NCBI GenBank assembly: GCA_019096065.1
Contig: JAGUCH010000001.1
Coordinates: 9,796,001 to 9,860,000, forward strand
Source of the DNA: Paracyclopina nana
Taxonomy: Eukaryota > Arthropoda > Copepoda > Cyclopoida > Cyclopettidae
Length of the DNA: 64,000 nt
Reading direction: 5' to 3'
Part shown: positions 48,118 to 59,980 of the stretch, piece after piece
Numbering within the stretch: position 1 is the stretch's first letter
Layout of the letters: each line of letters starts with the position of its first letter
The notes under the pieces: model-generated
What the model was told of the DNA's origin: nothing
What the model saw: the letters and a program-made list of their open reading frames with translations, nothing else
The model's database searches: none
Made by a program: the position numbers and the translations under genes

Positions 48118-48667
48118 CAGTGTTATCAACGGATTTTTAGGCTTCCGACCACCTTTTTGGCCAAAAACGACCACTTTTGCGACCACAATTTTTCAGACCA
48201 TTTCAAAAACGACCACTTTACCCCAAAAACGGCCGAAACTCACACAATTTACGCTTAAAATGTCCTTTTTCAACTACAAAGCCTTTTTAGCAATGTCTGT
48301 TGTAAAAATATGTTACTTAGGAAAATTTCTATAAGATAACTTTTATCTTGATGTCGCTTCTTTGAGCAAAAAGTAGCCTAAAAAGTAAGAAGCTGTTTCT
48401 AATCAAAATGAGCTTTCATTTCATATTTATATTGAGATTAATCTTATTTGCTACGTTTCTAAGTATAAGATTGTTTCCCAAAGGATAAATGGGCAAGTTT
48501 GAATTGGAATTTTGCTCCTTTTTTGACTAAAAGTGCCTATTTTTAGCTTGTTTTGGTCATTTTCAAAAACGACCACTTTTCCGACCACCGACCACCAATT
48601 TTCTTTCCGACCAAAGTAAGTCAAAAACGACCACTTTGGTCGTTTCCGACCACCGTTGATAACTCTG
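48118..48667. mobile_element. Non-autonomous hAT element (550 bp)
   Basis: Ends CAGTGTTATCAACGG and CCGTTGATAACTCTG are inverted repeats with one mismatch. The element is flanked by a perfect 8-bp duplication CTGACAAT (48110-48117 and 48668-48675), the hallmark of hAT transposons. Sub-terminal regions are filled with AAACGACCAC repeats in mirrored order, probable transposase binding sites. No transposase is encoded. Confidence 0.93.
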
Positions 48668-48675
48668 CTGACAAT

Positions 48676-49178
48676 TGACAATTCTCACAAAAAAGGGATA
48701 ATGGCTGCCGCTCAGGCGCGTCGCTGAGGGGAGAGCGAGCGCGGGGAAGAGCACGCCCACAACACAATTTTTAATTCGGTATTTGGCAATTGTACCGCGT
48801 ACCGAGAAGAAACCATGAACACCTCAAAATTTCGTTCCGATCGGAGCTGTAGTTTGAGCTGTACCTTAGTAAATTTTTTTCCAAAAAAAGGTCAGCTGTC
48901 GTTGAGAGCGAGATTCACCTCGATCCAATAACATTTGAAGGATTGGCCCCATGGAGGATGACTAGGAAGAAAGCATTCACTGCATAGCCTTTGAAAAAGC
49001 TACCCGTGGCCGTGGACAAGGAGAGCGAGCAGCTCGCACTCCCAGTTTGCCGGCTACTTTTCTGCAACGCTGCTTTAGCATAAGCATGGTTCAAGACAGT
49101 GCAAAAGTCAGCAAGCTGATAAGTGCCATAAGAAGCCATGCACCAAGTGAAACAACTGGCTGCGTAATCGGGTGAGCA
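48676..49178. other. Spacer between hAT and fold-back elements
   Basis: About 500 bp. No gene, RNA or repeat boundary recognised. Confidence 0.4.
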
Positions 49179-49690
49179 CAATAACGTCGAATTTAGAGTT
49201 GTTTTTACGTCGAATGAGTGAGTTGCATTAACGTCGACATCGGGCATTCACTTAAGACGACACTTTTGTCATAGTTGTTTTAATGTCGACATCCAGGCAT
49301 GCAATAAAGTCGACAGGTTTGATCATATTTTTTTAATGTCGACACCGGACGTTTTAGCGTCGACAAAAGATATATTAATGTCGACACAAGATGTTTTTAT
49401 GTCAACACACATCAGAACTATAGTAGGTTACTGTATAATTGACTGTTATAGCATTTTTGTTCAAAGGGGAATCAAAAACTAAGGCTGTAGGTTTACTTGT
49501 AGGCAGCCTGAGTCGTCAAATACTTTGCACTTTCAATCCAGAAGTTTTTGTAACATTTAAAGTATTCGACTTTTTTAAGTTTAGCAAAATAGCTCCAAAT
49601 TCTGTCGACGCTAAAGCATGGTTTGTCGACATAAAATCAGGAGGTGTCGACATTAATGCATGATGTGTCTACGCTAATATTGGGTACCAG

Positions 49691-49958
49691 TACTTTGATC
49701 TAAAAAGGGGTCCGTTTTAATATCTACATGTTAATGTCTACTGGCGTCTGTTTTACGATCTACTGGCGTTGTTTTAAGGTCTAAGTTGTTTTTTTGGTAA
49801 CATTTTTACCTGTGTACTTTGATCTACATACCTGTGTATTACGATCTACGAAACTATGTTTTTTGGTCTACCTCAGCCCCATCTCGTACGGCTATTCTTG
49901 ACGGAACAAAGAGACATAAAATCAGATTTTTTTACTTCTAATAAGCTCTCTATTTTGG
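49691..49958. repeat. Direct repeat, left copy
   Basis: A 268-bp block from TACTTTGATCTAAAAAGGGG to GCTCTCTATTTTGG, almost identical to 52451-52717 and in the same orientation. With its partner it brackets the Gypsy fragment. Confidence 0.9.
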
Positions 49959-50049
49959 TTACATACTTACTACATACTTTTTGTTTTGTGGGGTGCTCTT
50001 GATATGGCCTGCCGTGGTCGGCAGCCCCTCCATGGACTTCAACCTCTCG

Positions 50050-52250
50050 AGACCCTTCTTGAGCCACCACCTCATTGATCAGTTCCACTCGCAAGGTACC
50101 CTATGTGTCCACTGGAAACCCGGCCACTACAGACACAGGGCTCGTCCAACTTCTACAGCCTCCACCACAAGAAATATTGGATGCGGCCTCAGCTCGAGGC
50201 CTAACCCTCCTGGATCAATTCGACAGCATTGGCATGGATCAGCAGGGCCCAACTTGCTTTAAGGGCCCGATGGTAAATCCTCCCTGCTCATTGTCCCTTG
50301 CAAGTGGCAGGAGGCCAGCCTACGCCATGTGCCATGGAACATTAAGAGCGCGACTCCTTGGCACATCAGGCAGCCCAGCATTTCTACTTACCAGGAATGG
50401 GCAAGATTGCCGACAAGGTTGTCAATTCATGTTTGCCGTGCCAAAAGGCTAAGCCAGCCCTGAAGGCCCAGAAGCACACCCTAGTGTCCTACCATGCAGG
50501 ATTTCCATTCCCAATTCTGAGCTTGGACTACATGGAGCCCTTCAAGCCCACTTTGAACCAACTATGCTACCTCTTCATGGCCAAGTGCATCTTCACCAAA
50601 TGGATTGAGGCCTTCCCCTGCGTATCCAATAATGCTGACACCGTGGTTAAGTTCCTGACTACCGAGATCATCCCTCAGTTCGACCTTCCAGAGTGGCTGC
50701 ACTCAGACCAGGGGACTCACTTCACAGCCCATCTGATGTGCAAGGTGTGAGCGGCCTTGGGCATTCAGGCCACCACCACGCCATCTTACAATCCACGCAG
50801 CAATGCGGTGGAGAGAGCCCACCGGGATCTGAACGAGCCCACCGGAATCTGAACGAGCTCCTCCAAAAGATGATTAAGGGTCACTACTCCAAGTGGGCAG
50901 AGGTGGTTCCCTTCGTTCTCTTCATCCTGTGCACTACCAAGAACCGCTCCACAGGCCTCGCCGCAAATGAAATGGTCTTTGGCTGACAGCTGTCAACCAA
51001 CTTCGATCTGATCTTTGGTGACCCTCAACTGGCCATGTTCAAGGACGTTTTGTATGGCAGCTGAGAGAAAGGATCCAACTTGCGCATGAGTGGGCGTGCA
51101 AAAACATCACGGCTTCCATTGAGCGGCAAACCGCAGGCATACCACATGGCAGGCATTAACTGTCGGCCAGCGAGTATGGCTGTTCACACTGAAAGTGGTA
51201 AGGCTGGTCTCAAAGAAGCTGTAAACCTTCTGGAGGGGACAGTGGACCATCTCAAATAGGGTAAATGACCTCACATATGAAATCTATCCTGACCCCTCGT
51301 GGCCCGCCATAAAAAAGCAAGTTGTTTCAGTCAACCCACTGAAGCTGTACATCGCACCATGCGATACTGACTCGGATGGCAAATCTGCTCCTCCACCCAA
51401 GGATCTTGACTTTTCCATGGTCGGAGACTAGTCCGCCAAGAACCTCCAACCCGCTGATGATCCGGGCAAACCTTGAACCGCCCGTACATTCATTTGAATA
51501 CGCCGTAGCACCCAGCAATTGGGAGCATGGGTTTCTACACGCTCAGAATAACCCAATTCCGCATTTCAACGATGACCCGACCATCCCTGAGTATGATTGC
51601 ACAAGATTTGAACCGCAAAGTGACGAGCCTCAGGAGCTGGATCACACACGAATCCTTGCTGAACCTCCCAGTCCCAAGCATGTTGCCCCAGCCTCAGGAC
51701 CAGGCCAGCAAGCCATGCGACCTCTCCAGAGCCAGCACTTCTCTTAGAAGGAAGCATCGATCCCAAGCTGAGATGCTGCAGGAGTATCCACAACAAATCT
51801 TGGGAGGAATGCATCAACTGACCAAGAGATCACAGTCCTGCACCTGCAGTGGGGACAGAGGCGATCAGCCTGCCAGCAAAGACGATGTAATTCTGCTGGA
51901 CCACCTTCAGCCTCAGCCTCCTCAGAGCAGCCAGCCTCTCAAGGCCAGCCACCAATGATCCAAAACCTTGATCTCTACACCCCTGAGGCTAAGATCACCT
52001 GGTTCATGACATATGACAGCGCCCACCCCTATGCAATGCAAGAGCCCATCGCCCTAAGCCAACAAGAACTCTGCTAGGACATCCGCAGCTCCTACCAGGC
52101 CCCAGTCAATATCACCATCCAGGTGCTACAGACTGCCTCAACACTGTCCGCAGGGTCCACATCTTGAAGCAGGTCATCCGACGCGGTTATGATAGCATCA
52201 GCAACAGTTGCCAAATGACGGATGTCAACGGACCCTACCTGGTAGCCCCG
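50050..52250 (+). pseudogene. Degenerate Ty3/Gypsy-type integrase fragment
   Basis: Remains of an LTR-retrotransposon integrase. The frame 50358-50750 keeps CLPCQK (the CxxC of the zinc domain), the catalytic Asp in PILSLDYMEPF and the second Asp in WLHSDQGTHF. The following frame carries YNPRSNAVERAHRDL with the catalytic Glu, then WAEVVPFVLF. Around 51270 the reading TYEIYPDPSWPAI resembles the GPY/F-like C-terminal region. An in-frame TGA at 50748, a 20-bp tandem duplication around 50815-50860 that shifts the frame, and later stops show it is dead. No RT or LTRs were found, so it is a fragment. Sequence after about 51400 is Pro/Gln/Ser-rich and unassigned. Confidence 0.85.
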
Positions 52251-52450
52251 CTTCTAGTTTGTCATTTTGTCGCCATTTCGAATATTTTAAAATTGAATAA
52301 TTTAAAGACTAATTATGATAGAGTGAAAAAAATAACATGCGAGTAATCTATGGACATAGATGAATTGATGTATATCAAAATTAATCAATTTGGACACTAT
52401 TGATTTTCCAACTGGCTTTAATACAGATTTACTATAGACTTTTTGTTTTG

Positions 52451-52717
52451 TACTTTGATTAAAAAGGGGTCCGTTTTAATATCTACATGTTAATGTCTAC
52501 TGGCGTCTGTTTTACGATCTACTGGCATTGTTTTAAGGTCTAAGTTGTTTTTTTGGTAACATTTTTACCTGTGTACTTTGATCTACATACCTGTGTATTA
52601 CGATCTACGAAACTATGTTTTTTGGTCTACCTCAGCCCCATCTCGTACGGCTATTCTTGACGGAACAAAGAGACATAAAATCAGATTTTTTTACTTCTAA
52701 TAAGCTCTCTATTTTGG
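52451..52717. repeat. Direct repeat, right copy
   Basis: A 267-bp copy of 49691-49958 with only a few differences (one missing base after TTTGATT, CATTG for CGTTG). A 12-bp motif CTTTTTGTTTTG occurs just after the left copy and just before this one. Confidence 0.9.
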
Positions 52718-53560
52718 CGTTTTCTGTGAAATTCTGGCAAAAAATGAAATTGATAATATTGATAAAATTCACAGTGTTCAATTTTTTTTTGTCAGACGGG
52801 GTACCACAGTATAGTCCAACAGCTCATAGAAGTGAAGCTCAGCTGGTATGTCACCTTATATTATAGATCATCTTGAGGTGAACAAAAAGTATCTTATTGA
52901 GAATGAGATTCAGCACTGAGTCAGGAAATATCAAGGTTGCAAAGACAAAAACCAATAATTTCCGAGCTGTAGATACTAAAACGAAACGAATCCTAAAACT
53001 AGTATTTTGCTCTAAAAGTCATTTAGACCTTAAAACAGACGCCAATAGATATTAAAACAGACGCCAATAGATCTTAAAACTCAGGTATAAAATGGTCTCT
53101 AGCCACTCCGCGCTAGATCTTAAAAAGGACGCCGTAGATCGTAAAACGTAAACAACATGTAGTCCTTAAAACGTAGATCAAAGTACGGTTTCCCCTAATA
53201 TTACATTGGTATGTCGACAAAAAAAGCAACTCTCACAAAAGTGTCGGTGTAAAAACATCATCGAATAAAAAAAAAGTCGACATTAAAACATCTCTCGCAA
53301 AAGTGTCGACACAAGTGAAACTCTCGCAAATCATTTGTTTTTGCTTCAAGCCGGAAAACCAACTCGAGCTTTCAAAGCTTGGGCGCTGACAAGAGGGCCA
53401 TGTATTTTGGGAGTAGATTTTAACCGCGTACGATGAAGAAAATGGAAGAGCTAGCGTCCAGTTCCGGAGAGTCGATGGGGTGCGCTCCGTCGTCCATCAA
53501 TTTCCGCGCCAGCTGCATGGCGGCGGCCAAGACGCTCGCGCCGCTTTAGTTGTCGCTCCG

Positions 53561-53582
53561 ATGTCCACTCCATCGCACCAAG
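53561..53582 (+). CDS. Possible alternative first exon 1c of the PDZ gene
   Basis: ATG at 53561 gives MSTPSHQ and one extra base before a consensus donor (CCAAG|GTAAGA), again phase 1 and compatible with the exon at 62405. The 130 bp upstream are CpG-rich, as in a promoter or leader. The coding part is only seven residues, so the call rests on donor strength, phase and position. An opposite-strand reading (LAAAMQLARKLMDDGAH...) of the upstream block also looks protein-like and is an alternative. Confidence 0.28.
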
Positions 53583-53764
53583 GTAAGACCGCAAAATTCC
53601 ACACTACCGTTGTTGCATTGCTTCATGCTGCTCGCTAACCACCCAACCGTGTCTCCCTCACTCTGATGAGAACGATGGGAATTTTCTGTCATATTGGGCC
53701 CGTGCATTTTTCACGATTTCGCCTAGACTTTATTCAGCCCTGCTGCTTTCATGACTTGAACAAT

Positions 53765-53948
53765 AGCCCGGTTCCAACACGGGATATCAGCATTGTATAG
53801 TACGGTAAACCAGTTAAGTCAGGTTGAGCTGAGCGCGCGAGCTAGCTGTGACCTGACTATGCTAAAAAGTCAAGTTACGTCTCCTGACTATGCTGATTTT
53901 CCTTGTTGGAACCGGGCTTATGCTGATATCCCGTGTTGGAACCGGGCT
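53765..53948. mobile_element. MITE, AGCCCGG family, with a duplicated right end
   Basis: A 154-bp family member (53765-53918) followed at once by a second 30-bp terminal piece (TGCTGATATCCCGTGTTGGA then ACCGGGCT). The unit including the extra end is flanked by AAT on both sides (53762-53764 and 53949-53951), suggesting that the doubled end was present at insertion. Confidence 0.85.
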
Positions 53949-53962
53949 AATACTACAAACTC

Positions 53963-54530
53963 AAGCCAATTGGGCTTTGCTCACGGTGTAGTTACATTTT
54001 TCCGAATATAGTAAAAAAGATGGCATTAGGAGTAACCTCCGATTCTTTTTCAAAGTCGCTTCAACTAGTTTGTCACATAATCGTTATCATTTGGCTTTTT
54101 GACTTTTAAAAATTCAATATTTGGCGTTCTTGTCAAGACCTGAGAGATATTCTGCCTTTTCCAGCAAGCTACACAGTGTATCAAGCATGATCTTCTTGGG
54201 CAAATTGTCCTACAAAGCATGCAATTATTACTCAATATGCCCATAAAATGACTACAAAAGTAGATTAAAACTTGCTTTTCAAAAATTAGAAGACTAAAAT
54301 ATTAGAGAAGTAGTTGAAATAAATCATATCTGGTTTGTTTAAAAATTGATCGGAGGTTCCATATTTTTAGATCGGGGCTAGTAGTGGGGCGGGTGCAAGC
54401 AGAAACAGATCGAAATTCAATTTTCAGCCTGCTTAGCTTACGCTGCTATCAGTTGGGGTATCATCAGCTCCTCCTGGCGGCAAAAATCATTACTACCAGA
54501 GCCTCCGTAAGCAAAGCCCAATTTCATGAT
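53963..54530. mobile_element. Candidate MITE with AATTGGGCTTTGCTCAC ends
   Basis: CCAATTGGGCTTTGCTCACGG near the left is mirrored by CCGTAAGCAAAGCCCAATT on the right. An inner pair (GAGTAACCTCCGAT and ATCGGAGGTTCC) also mirrors. Non-coding; exact ends not determined. Confidence 0.5.
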
Positions 54531-54764
54531 CACACGGACTACGGCGCATCCCGCACATTGTCTTTTTAAAAAGTTAATAATAATTCCGCCTAGCTGAGGC
54601 AATTTTGTTCAAATTCAATCAGTGTTCCCGTGGGCTACTTTTAAAGTCGATTATCCACCCCCAAAAAATATATTTTTTGTGAAAGCCCTTAATCCCTGGA
54701 TTCCAACTATGCACTACGTACAAGCTTTAAAAACTTCCGGCCCTCTTCCCTTTGGATTTTTTAA

Positions 54765-54880
54765 CGTCATAATAGGCTCATTATCTTCTGCCTCTTTGAT
54801 CGTGGCAATGCTTACGATTGATTTCGCTTTTACTGACATCGCAACCTCGTCAGAAAATAAGAACCGATAGCAGCCGTGAT
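54765..54880. mobile_element. Single copy of the TACTGACATCGCAACC hairpin repeat
   Basis: Contains ATCGTGGCAATGCTTACG, then TTTTACTGACATCGCAACC and AAATAAGAACCGATAGCA. It matches one unit of the array at 41565-41880. Confidence 0.65.
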
Positions 54881-57800
54881 ATTCGATAGCCCCCTTTAAT
54901 ATTGCAAGATTCAAATTTTATAATTTCATGAGCAAGTCGCAAAAACGACCAGGAACCGATGAGATTTAAGGAAGCTTGTAAGACTTGAAAATCATAAGCA
55001 TCACATATCAAGATGTTATAGCTCTTTTCTTGGTGATCCTGGCGATTTTGCTATGAAATTGAGAAAGCTAGCTATGGCAGTTTTAGAGGGGGCCAGTCAG
55101 CATAATACAATGAAAATGTTCATGAATAAGAGCGCAATAGGTTTTTTAAACTCTTATGAAGTGGGTGGTAACGACATTTGATCGTATCCTCCTTGGGTCA
55201 AGGGCTTTCCGAAAATATTTATATTCGGGGTGGCAAATTAACTTTGGGTTAAGCAGCCCCCACAGTGCAACAAGTGTTTTTGAATAAGCTCAAGACTTCA
55301 GCCACAGGCCAAGCAGTATTCGCTGAGTTTCAGGCTTCCGAGGAGCTTTGTTTTACGCCTGCCTCACTAAGTTTTATGAAAACAAGAATAAGTGCATAGC
55401 TGCTATTCGGAAAGGAAAAAGGCGTTAGGGGGGGGCACATGAACGGAATAATGTCCTGTTCATGTACGCCCCAAACTCCTTATGAAAGTGCTCGAAAACA
55501 CCTCAAGGAAAGGAGAAAAATTGTCTTATGACAAGCGCCAGCTGATGCTAAAAAAATCAGAACGACTTTAAGCAACTTGACAGTAAACAAATCTAATTTT
55601 GGCTATTAAGCACTCCCCATTTTAGCCATTTTGAGAGAAATCAATAGTTAAATTTCAGCCCGGTTCCAACACGGGATATCAGCATAGTGCAGTGCGGTAA
55701 ACCAGTTAAGTCAGGTCGAGCTGAGCGCGCGAGCTAGCTGTGACCTGACTATGCTAAAAAGTCAAGTTACGTCTCCTGACTATGCTGATTTACCATGTTG
55801 GAACCGGGCTTTCAACTCTTATCAAAGAAACGTTAAGAAAGCTAGTTTGTTTTGAAAAAAGCTGAAAACCTTGAGACAAAATAGCAAAAATGGCCATTCA
55901 AAACGCTGCTCGGCCCCAAGCTGAACTCGTTGAGTAGCAGTCAGCAACAGATTCACTTTTCCTTAAGACAATATTTTCCATACCTTAAGGCATTCTTAAT
56001 ACATGAACAGGGCATAAGATGCCTTGCTCATGTATAAAGAAAGCCTTTAAAGGATTAGAAAAGAAATTGTCATAAGGAAACAATGACCATGCTAACAAGT
56101 TCACCATAGGTCCGAGTCGCGTTTTTTTGGGCGAAACTAGCTATTTTGTCATAATCTTCATCAACATGTTTGAAATCAAATCAGATTTCTTCATGGCCAT
56201 GTTCACCCGTGATGTGATTGACAAAATATCGCTCGAAATCACTCTGATATTTGCAAATATCAAGTGTTTGTAAGCTAACTTTTCAGTTTTTGACCATCCT
56301 GCACCAATACCTAAATTCTCAGTTTTTGTTGTAAGCAAAAATGATGCAGATCGATAGTGGCTGAGTATAAGGGTTCAAAAATTCGATGTCACTTGGGTTT
56401 CCCTCCCAAAGCTCCCTAAAGCTAGGTTCGTTTGGCCATGCGGAATTAGCTAAACAAATGATGCAATTCTGGAGATTTCGTGTTCCCTCACAAATTGTTT
56501 TGAGCCAGCATGTCTTTGGGGCTCAAAAGCAAATTTCACGGAGTCAAAAGGTGAAACTTTGTGTGGCCCACCCAGCGAGCGCGTCAACGTAGTAGATACA
56601 TACGCAAGCACGCCGCGAGTGCAGCGAGGGGGCATCTTTTTCTTGACAAGCCAAGTTTTCAATAATAATCAGGCAAAAATGTCCTTCCCCGCCCATGCCA
56701 AATCGCAGTGATCGCGGACGCGCGTGTGGTCATTAGGAAACGATTTTAATTGATGCAGGCATCATCCTGGTTCAGTCTATCTTGTCGCGGGTGTCGTTTT
56801 CAAGGCCATATCAGTCGAGACGTGTTCAATTTTGAGTGAAACTCTCATGATTGCTTGATAAGCATCTTCCAATTTTCAATTTGAGCTAGCTTACTTTCTC
56901 TGGAGGCAAAAATGACGACTCATATTATTAATGAATGAGCGATCGATCGGTTTCCATAACTCGAGAAAGTCCACATACTGCGAGCCCCTCCTGCTGTTTG
57001 GTTGTGTTTATTGCCAAAAGTCAAATCGATCAGTTCATGCACAGATTGAGGGTTGCATAAAAACGCCCGACGGGAAAGTTGGCTGAATTAATGATGCCCC
57101 AAAATGGACCTGCCGTCATTCATGGGTCACAAACTGCCGCGTTTTAGCGTACTGTAGCGCGCCTGCGACTGCGTGGTGAAAGTAGCGAATTTTTATTTGC
57201 CAGTTGCGTTGTCGTCATGATGCGCGTTGGCTGTCGCAACGGGTGGCCACCATAATTTCTCCTTGCTCAACACAAATTTTGGGTGGCTCACCAATGTCGT
57301 CAAGGGAGAAAGTTTGCCTTTTTTGCATCGTTGTTGGGAGGAAAGTTTTTATCGCCCCTTGCCCGTCTTGAGCGGTCGCAGCGAAAACATTTTGCTGGCT
57401 CATGTAAATGAGGGTAGTTCATCATTTGCACTTCTTGCGTACGAACTTGGCCGTTCGTCATGTCACTACTTGCGTACGCGCAGCTATCGGGGTGAAAGTT
57501 TCCAATCGACGACTGGCCAATATGCATGATAAACGAACCGGTTTACACTTTTTGAGACCCAGGTTGACCTTCAAGTTGGGTCGTGAAAGTTTGGACAAGT
57601 TTCACTTCCTCGCTACATGGCTGGATGTCATCATGACCATGTTCCCTCATTTCCCTCTTGAGCTGGCGGATTTCTCAACCGAAAATGCCGGGTCAACACA
57701 CGAGGCAAAAAAATATGTTTAGAAAGTGAGATAAGCGCGATCCGACGACTTTCCTGGACATCCAAAGGTACCTCGTTTCTCGAAGGGGAAAAAACCACAC

Positions 57801-58325
57801 GCCTGCGCTATCCGTGGAATGCAATGAGCATACGTGATCTCTCGTGCTGCGAGACCCATAGCTGTGTGCCATGGTGAAAGTAGCTTGAAATTTGCATTCG
57901 AACCTGGACCGTCCGTAACAATAATCCTTTTCAGGCGAGAACACCTCATTAGGCGCGCTGCAATGCAAAAAGAAACTTTACTGCTCAAATCACTTCAGTA
58001 AAGTTTCTATTTATCACATTTTGATCATTTCCCAACCGCCATCTTCGAAGGTGAAGGTAAGGTGAAGTTTTAGGACATCCGCTAATTTGTCCTCGCAGCC
58101 TTGCACCTTTTGATGATAGTGATTGGCAAATTAGGTTTTTATCCACTGACGACAACGGGGTTCGTTTCAGAGAAACGACAGTTCGACTGGAATTGCAGAA
58201 TTTGGGCAATTCGTGAAAAACAATATGCAGTAATTACAACCTTGAACTTTAAAGTCATCCTGTTTCTCCTGCAAGAGATGGGCGTAATTTACAACTTTGA
58301 TGAGAAAATGAACTGATCTTTGCAG
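54881..58325. other. Non-coding interval with MITEs
   Basis: No gene is supported. It contains one full MITE (55657-55810) and a fragment near 55360-55392 resembling the right end of the element at 59981-60358 (CGCCTGCCTCACTAAGTTTT). Between 57180 and 57880 GTGAAAGTTT-like blocks recur about every 100-250 bp; their meaning is unknown. The interval ends in a splice acceptor (GATCTTTGCAG). Confidence 0.4.
55657..55810. mobile_element. MITE, AGCCCGGTTCCAAC family (154 bp)
   Basis: A complete copy with perfect inverted ends and a TTC duplication on both sides (55654-55656 and 55811-55813). It is the best reference copy of the family in the window. Confidence 0.9.
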
Positions 58326-58348
58326 ATTGACATGGCGAAAACTCCACG

Positions 58349-58463
58349 ATGAGACTGTTCCGGCGCAGAGCTGTTTTTGCTGACGATCCCCGGCTAACAG
58401 GGTTCGATGACGTACATGCCAATCTGGCACCCTCGCCGAACGAGCCCAACAGAGTACCTTCAG
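58349..58463 (+). CDS. Candidate alternative 5' exon 1d of the PDZ gene
   Basis: The exon region 58326-58463 follows a good acceptor (GATCTTTGCAG) and ends at a consensus donor (CTTCAG|GTACGT). From ATG 58349 it encodes 38 residues (MRLFRRRAVFADDPRLTG, then FDDVHANLAPSPNEPNRVPS) plus one base, so it joins in frame to 62405. An in-frame TGA lies just upstream of the Met, so a non-coding 5' exon would have to precede it. The composition is strongly protein-like for such AT-rich surroundings, making this one of the best-supported of the candidate first exons. The basic N-terminus could target a membrane or nucleus, but that is speculation. Confidence 0.55.
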
Positions 58464-59947
58464 GTACGTAGTAGCGCACTTTTCTATATCCGATAACGAA
58501 CAAAATAACCGAGGGAATTTCATTCAATTGACACGCCAAGTTCAAAGTCAAGGTATGGAAGCCAATTACCGTAATGAGAGTTTGCTCTTCAGAAATTTGT
58601 ATTGCTCTGCTAGTGCGTTGCACAACCTAATTGTTACACACAAGGCGTTGAAATCTCTTTCCATCTCGTTGGTAAATATTTTTTTACCTGGAGACGAGCA
58701 ACGCTTGATGCTGTCTGTCTGGTGTGGCATATTCCCCGCAGGAAGTTTCCTACCCTTTTGCCTTGATCTGATTTTGCAGGCAAAATTTTCAAGGTCTACT
58801 ACTTTGACATGACTGCTTGATAATGAGCGTGCATTGTTTATTGTGCATTCACCTCTTCCTCAGCATCTTGAAAAGAGATAAAGTAGTAAATAATGCTGAG
58901 CGAAAACTGTTTGGAATCGCGGCGGTCGAGTATTTTACGTTCACGCGTGGCAGTGGCAAGACCACCGTCGTAGCATTAAAAGCTGCTTTTAGGCATCAGT
59001 TATTTTCTCGTGCCAATCGCAAGAAGGCTGTGCCTCGAGTAAAACTGAATATTCCGTTTATCTTCTTGGCAAGAAGCTCTAGATTTGTTTGCTCAAGACA
59101 AGGTTTCTTATGCGATTTTTCAAGCTGGAGGAGAAAATACCACCATATCCCCAACCCATTTAAAGATGTTCTCAGAAAGGATGTTCGCGTACGGCTATTT
59201 TGAAAACCCGTCATAAGTTCTAGTTTCATGGAGCCAACCGCTTCATAGGAAATTAATCCAGGCTTGGGATTGCGCTGAACGATGTCACCCGAGCGCTCAA
59301 TTATAACGGGCTGAGGATCCTCCAACCGCAGTGTCCTTGTGCTCCCCTCGCTCGTTAGCTATACCTATTGATGGATGCTTCTCCAATTTCGTCAAGACCT
59401 ATTTGTTGGGAAGGGGTGCAAAGGCCAGAGTTTTGCACTCTTCCACAATTGTCGCACACAGCTAGCTGGAATCATGCCACTGGCATGGACTTGTAAGCCA
59501 AGCCAATTTCCAAAGTCGATTTCGCTGGACAAAGTTAGCGGGCAAAATCTGCATGCTGAGTATAGCGCTCGCGTCAATCAAATGATTTTGACATGGCTTC
59601 ATTCAATGCTTACATGTAAGGTATTCGTATCGCGCGGCGCGGCTGTGCGCTAGAGCGATCGACGCATCTCTTGCGCGTCCCTAACTAATAACGCGTCAAT
59701 TTTTGTGGAGCAAAAAGTGCAGAATCAAGCTCAGTCAGGTCGCGATCACCGTCGTTCAACCATCATGGTGACTTCTTCGACGCGTCGTTACGTCCAATAC
59801 CATACGTCATGCGAGAAGAGGACCAATTGACAATGTTCTCGTTATTCAAGGGTAGGAAAAAAGTGCAGTAAATTGCCGGTAGCTAGTCTCTCAATAGTGT
59901 ACTATACCCGCTCGAATTAAAGTCGGACTTAAATACATATACGTATA
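58464..59947. other. Non-coding interval, probable intron
   Basis: About 1.5 kb between exon 1d and the nested MITE cluster. No gene or repeat recognised. Frames present (for example 58817-59203) have no known motif. Confidence 0.4.
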
Positions 59948-59980
59948 CAGTCTGTCCCGTAGATTTCTGTACACTTTAGC

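Larger units (their letters stand above)
49179..53330. mobile_element. Composite fold-back element with GTCGAC and AGATCT-type arrays
   Basis: Arrays of short units are arranged with mirror symmetry. AATGTCGACAC-type units occupy 49179-49420, and the opposite orientation is at 49598-49680 and 53205-53330 (GTCGACATTAAAACATC). TTTTACGATCTACTGGCGTC-type units occupy 49690-49870 and 52451-52625, with the complement (GTAGATC..TAAAAC, AACAGACGCCAATAGAT) at 52975-53190. The centre holds a degenerate Ty3/Gypsy fragment. Each unit is a short hexamer-containing block followed by TAAAA, the same plan as the element at 22025-23927. No transposase recognised. Confidence 0.65.

Noticed and set aside
53432-53548. 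A short plus-strand frame starting MKKMEELASSSG
   Set aside because: It stops before the good donor at 53583, so it does not fit the exon; the frame of exon 1c is preferred.
57227-57529. A 100-codon plus-strand frame
   Set aside because: Not splice-flanked, not family-like, and overlapped by equally long frames on the other strand.
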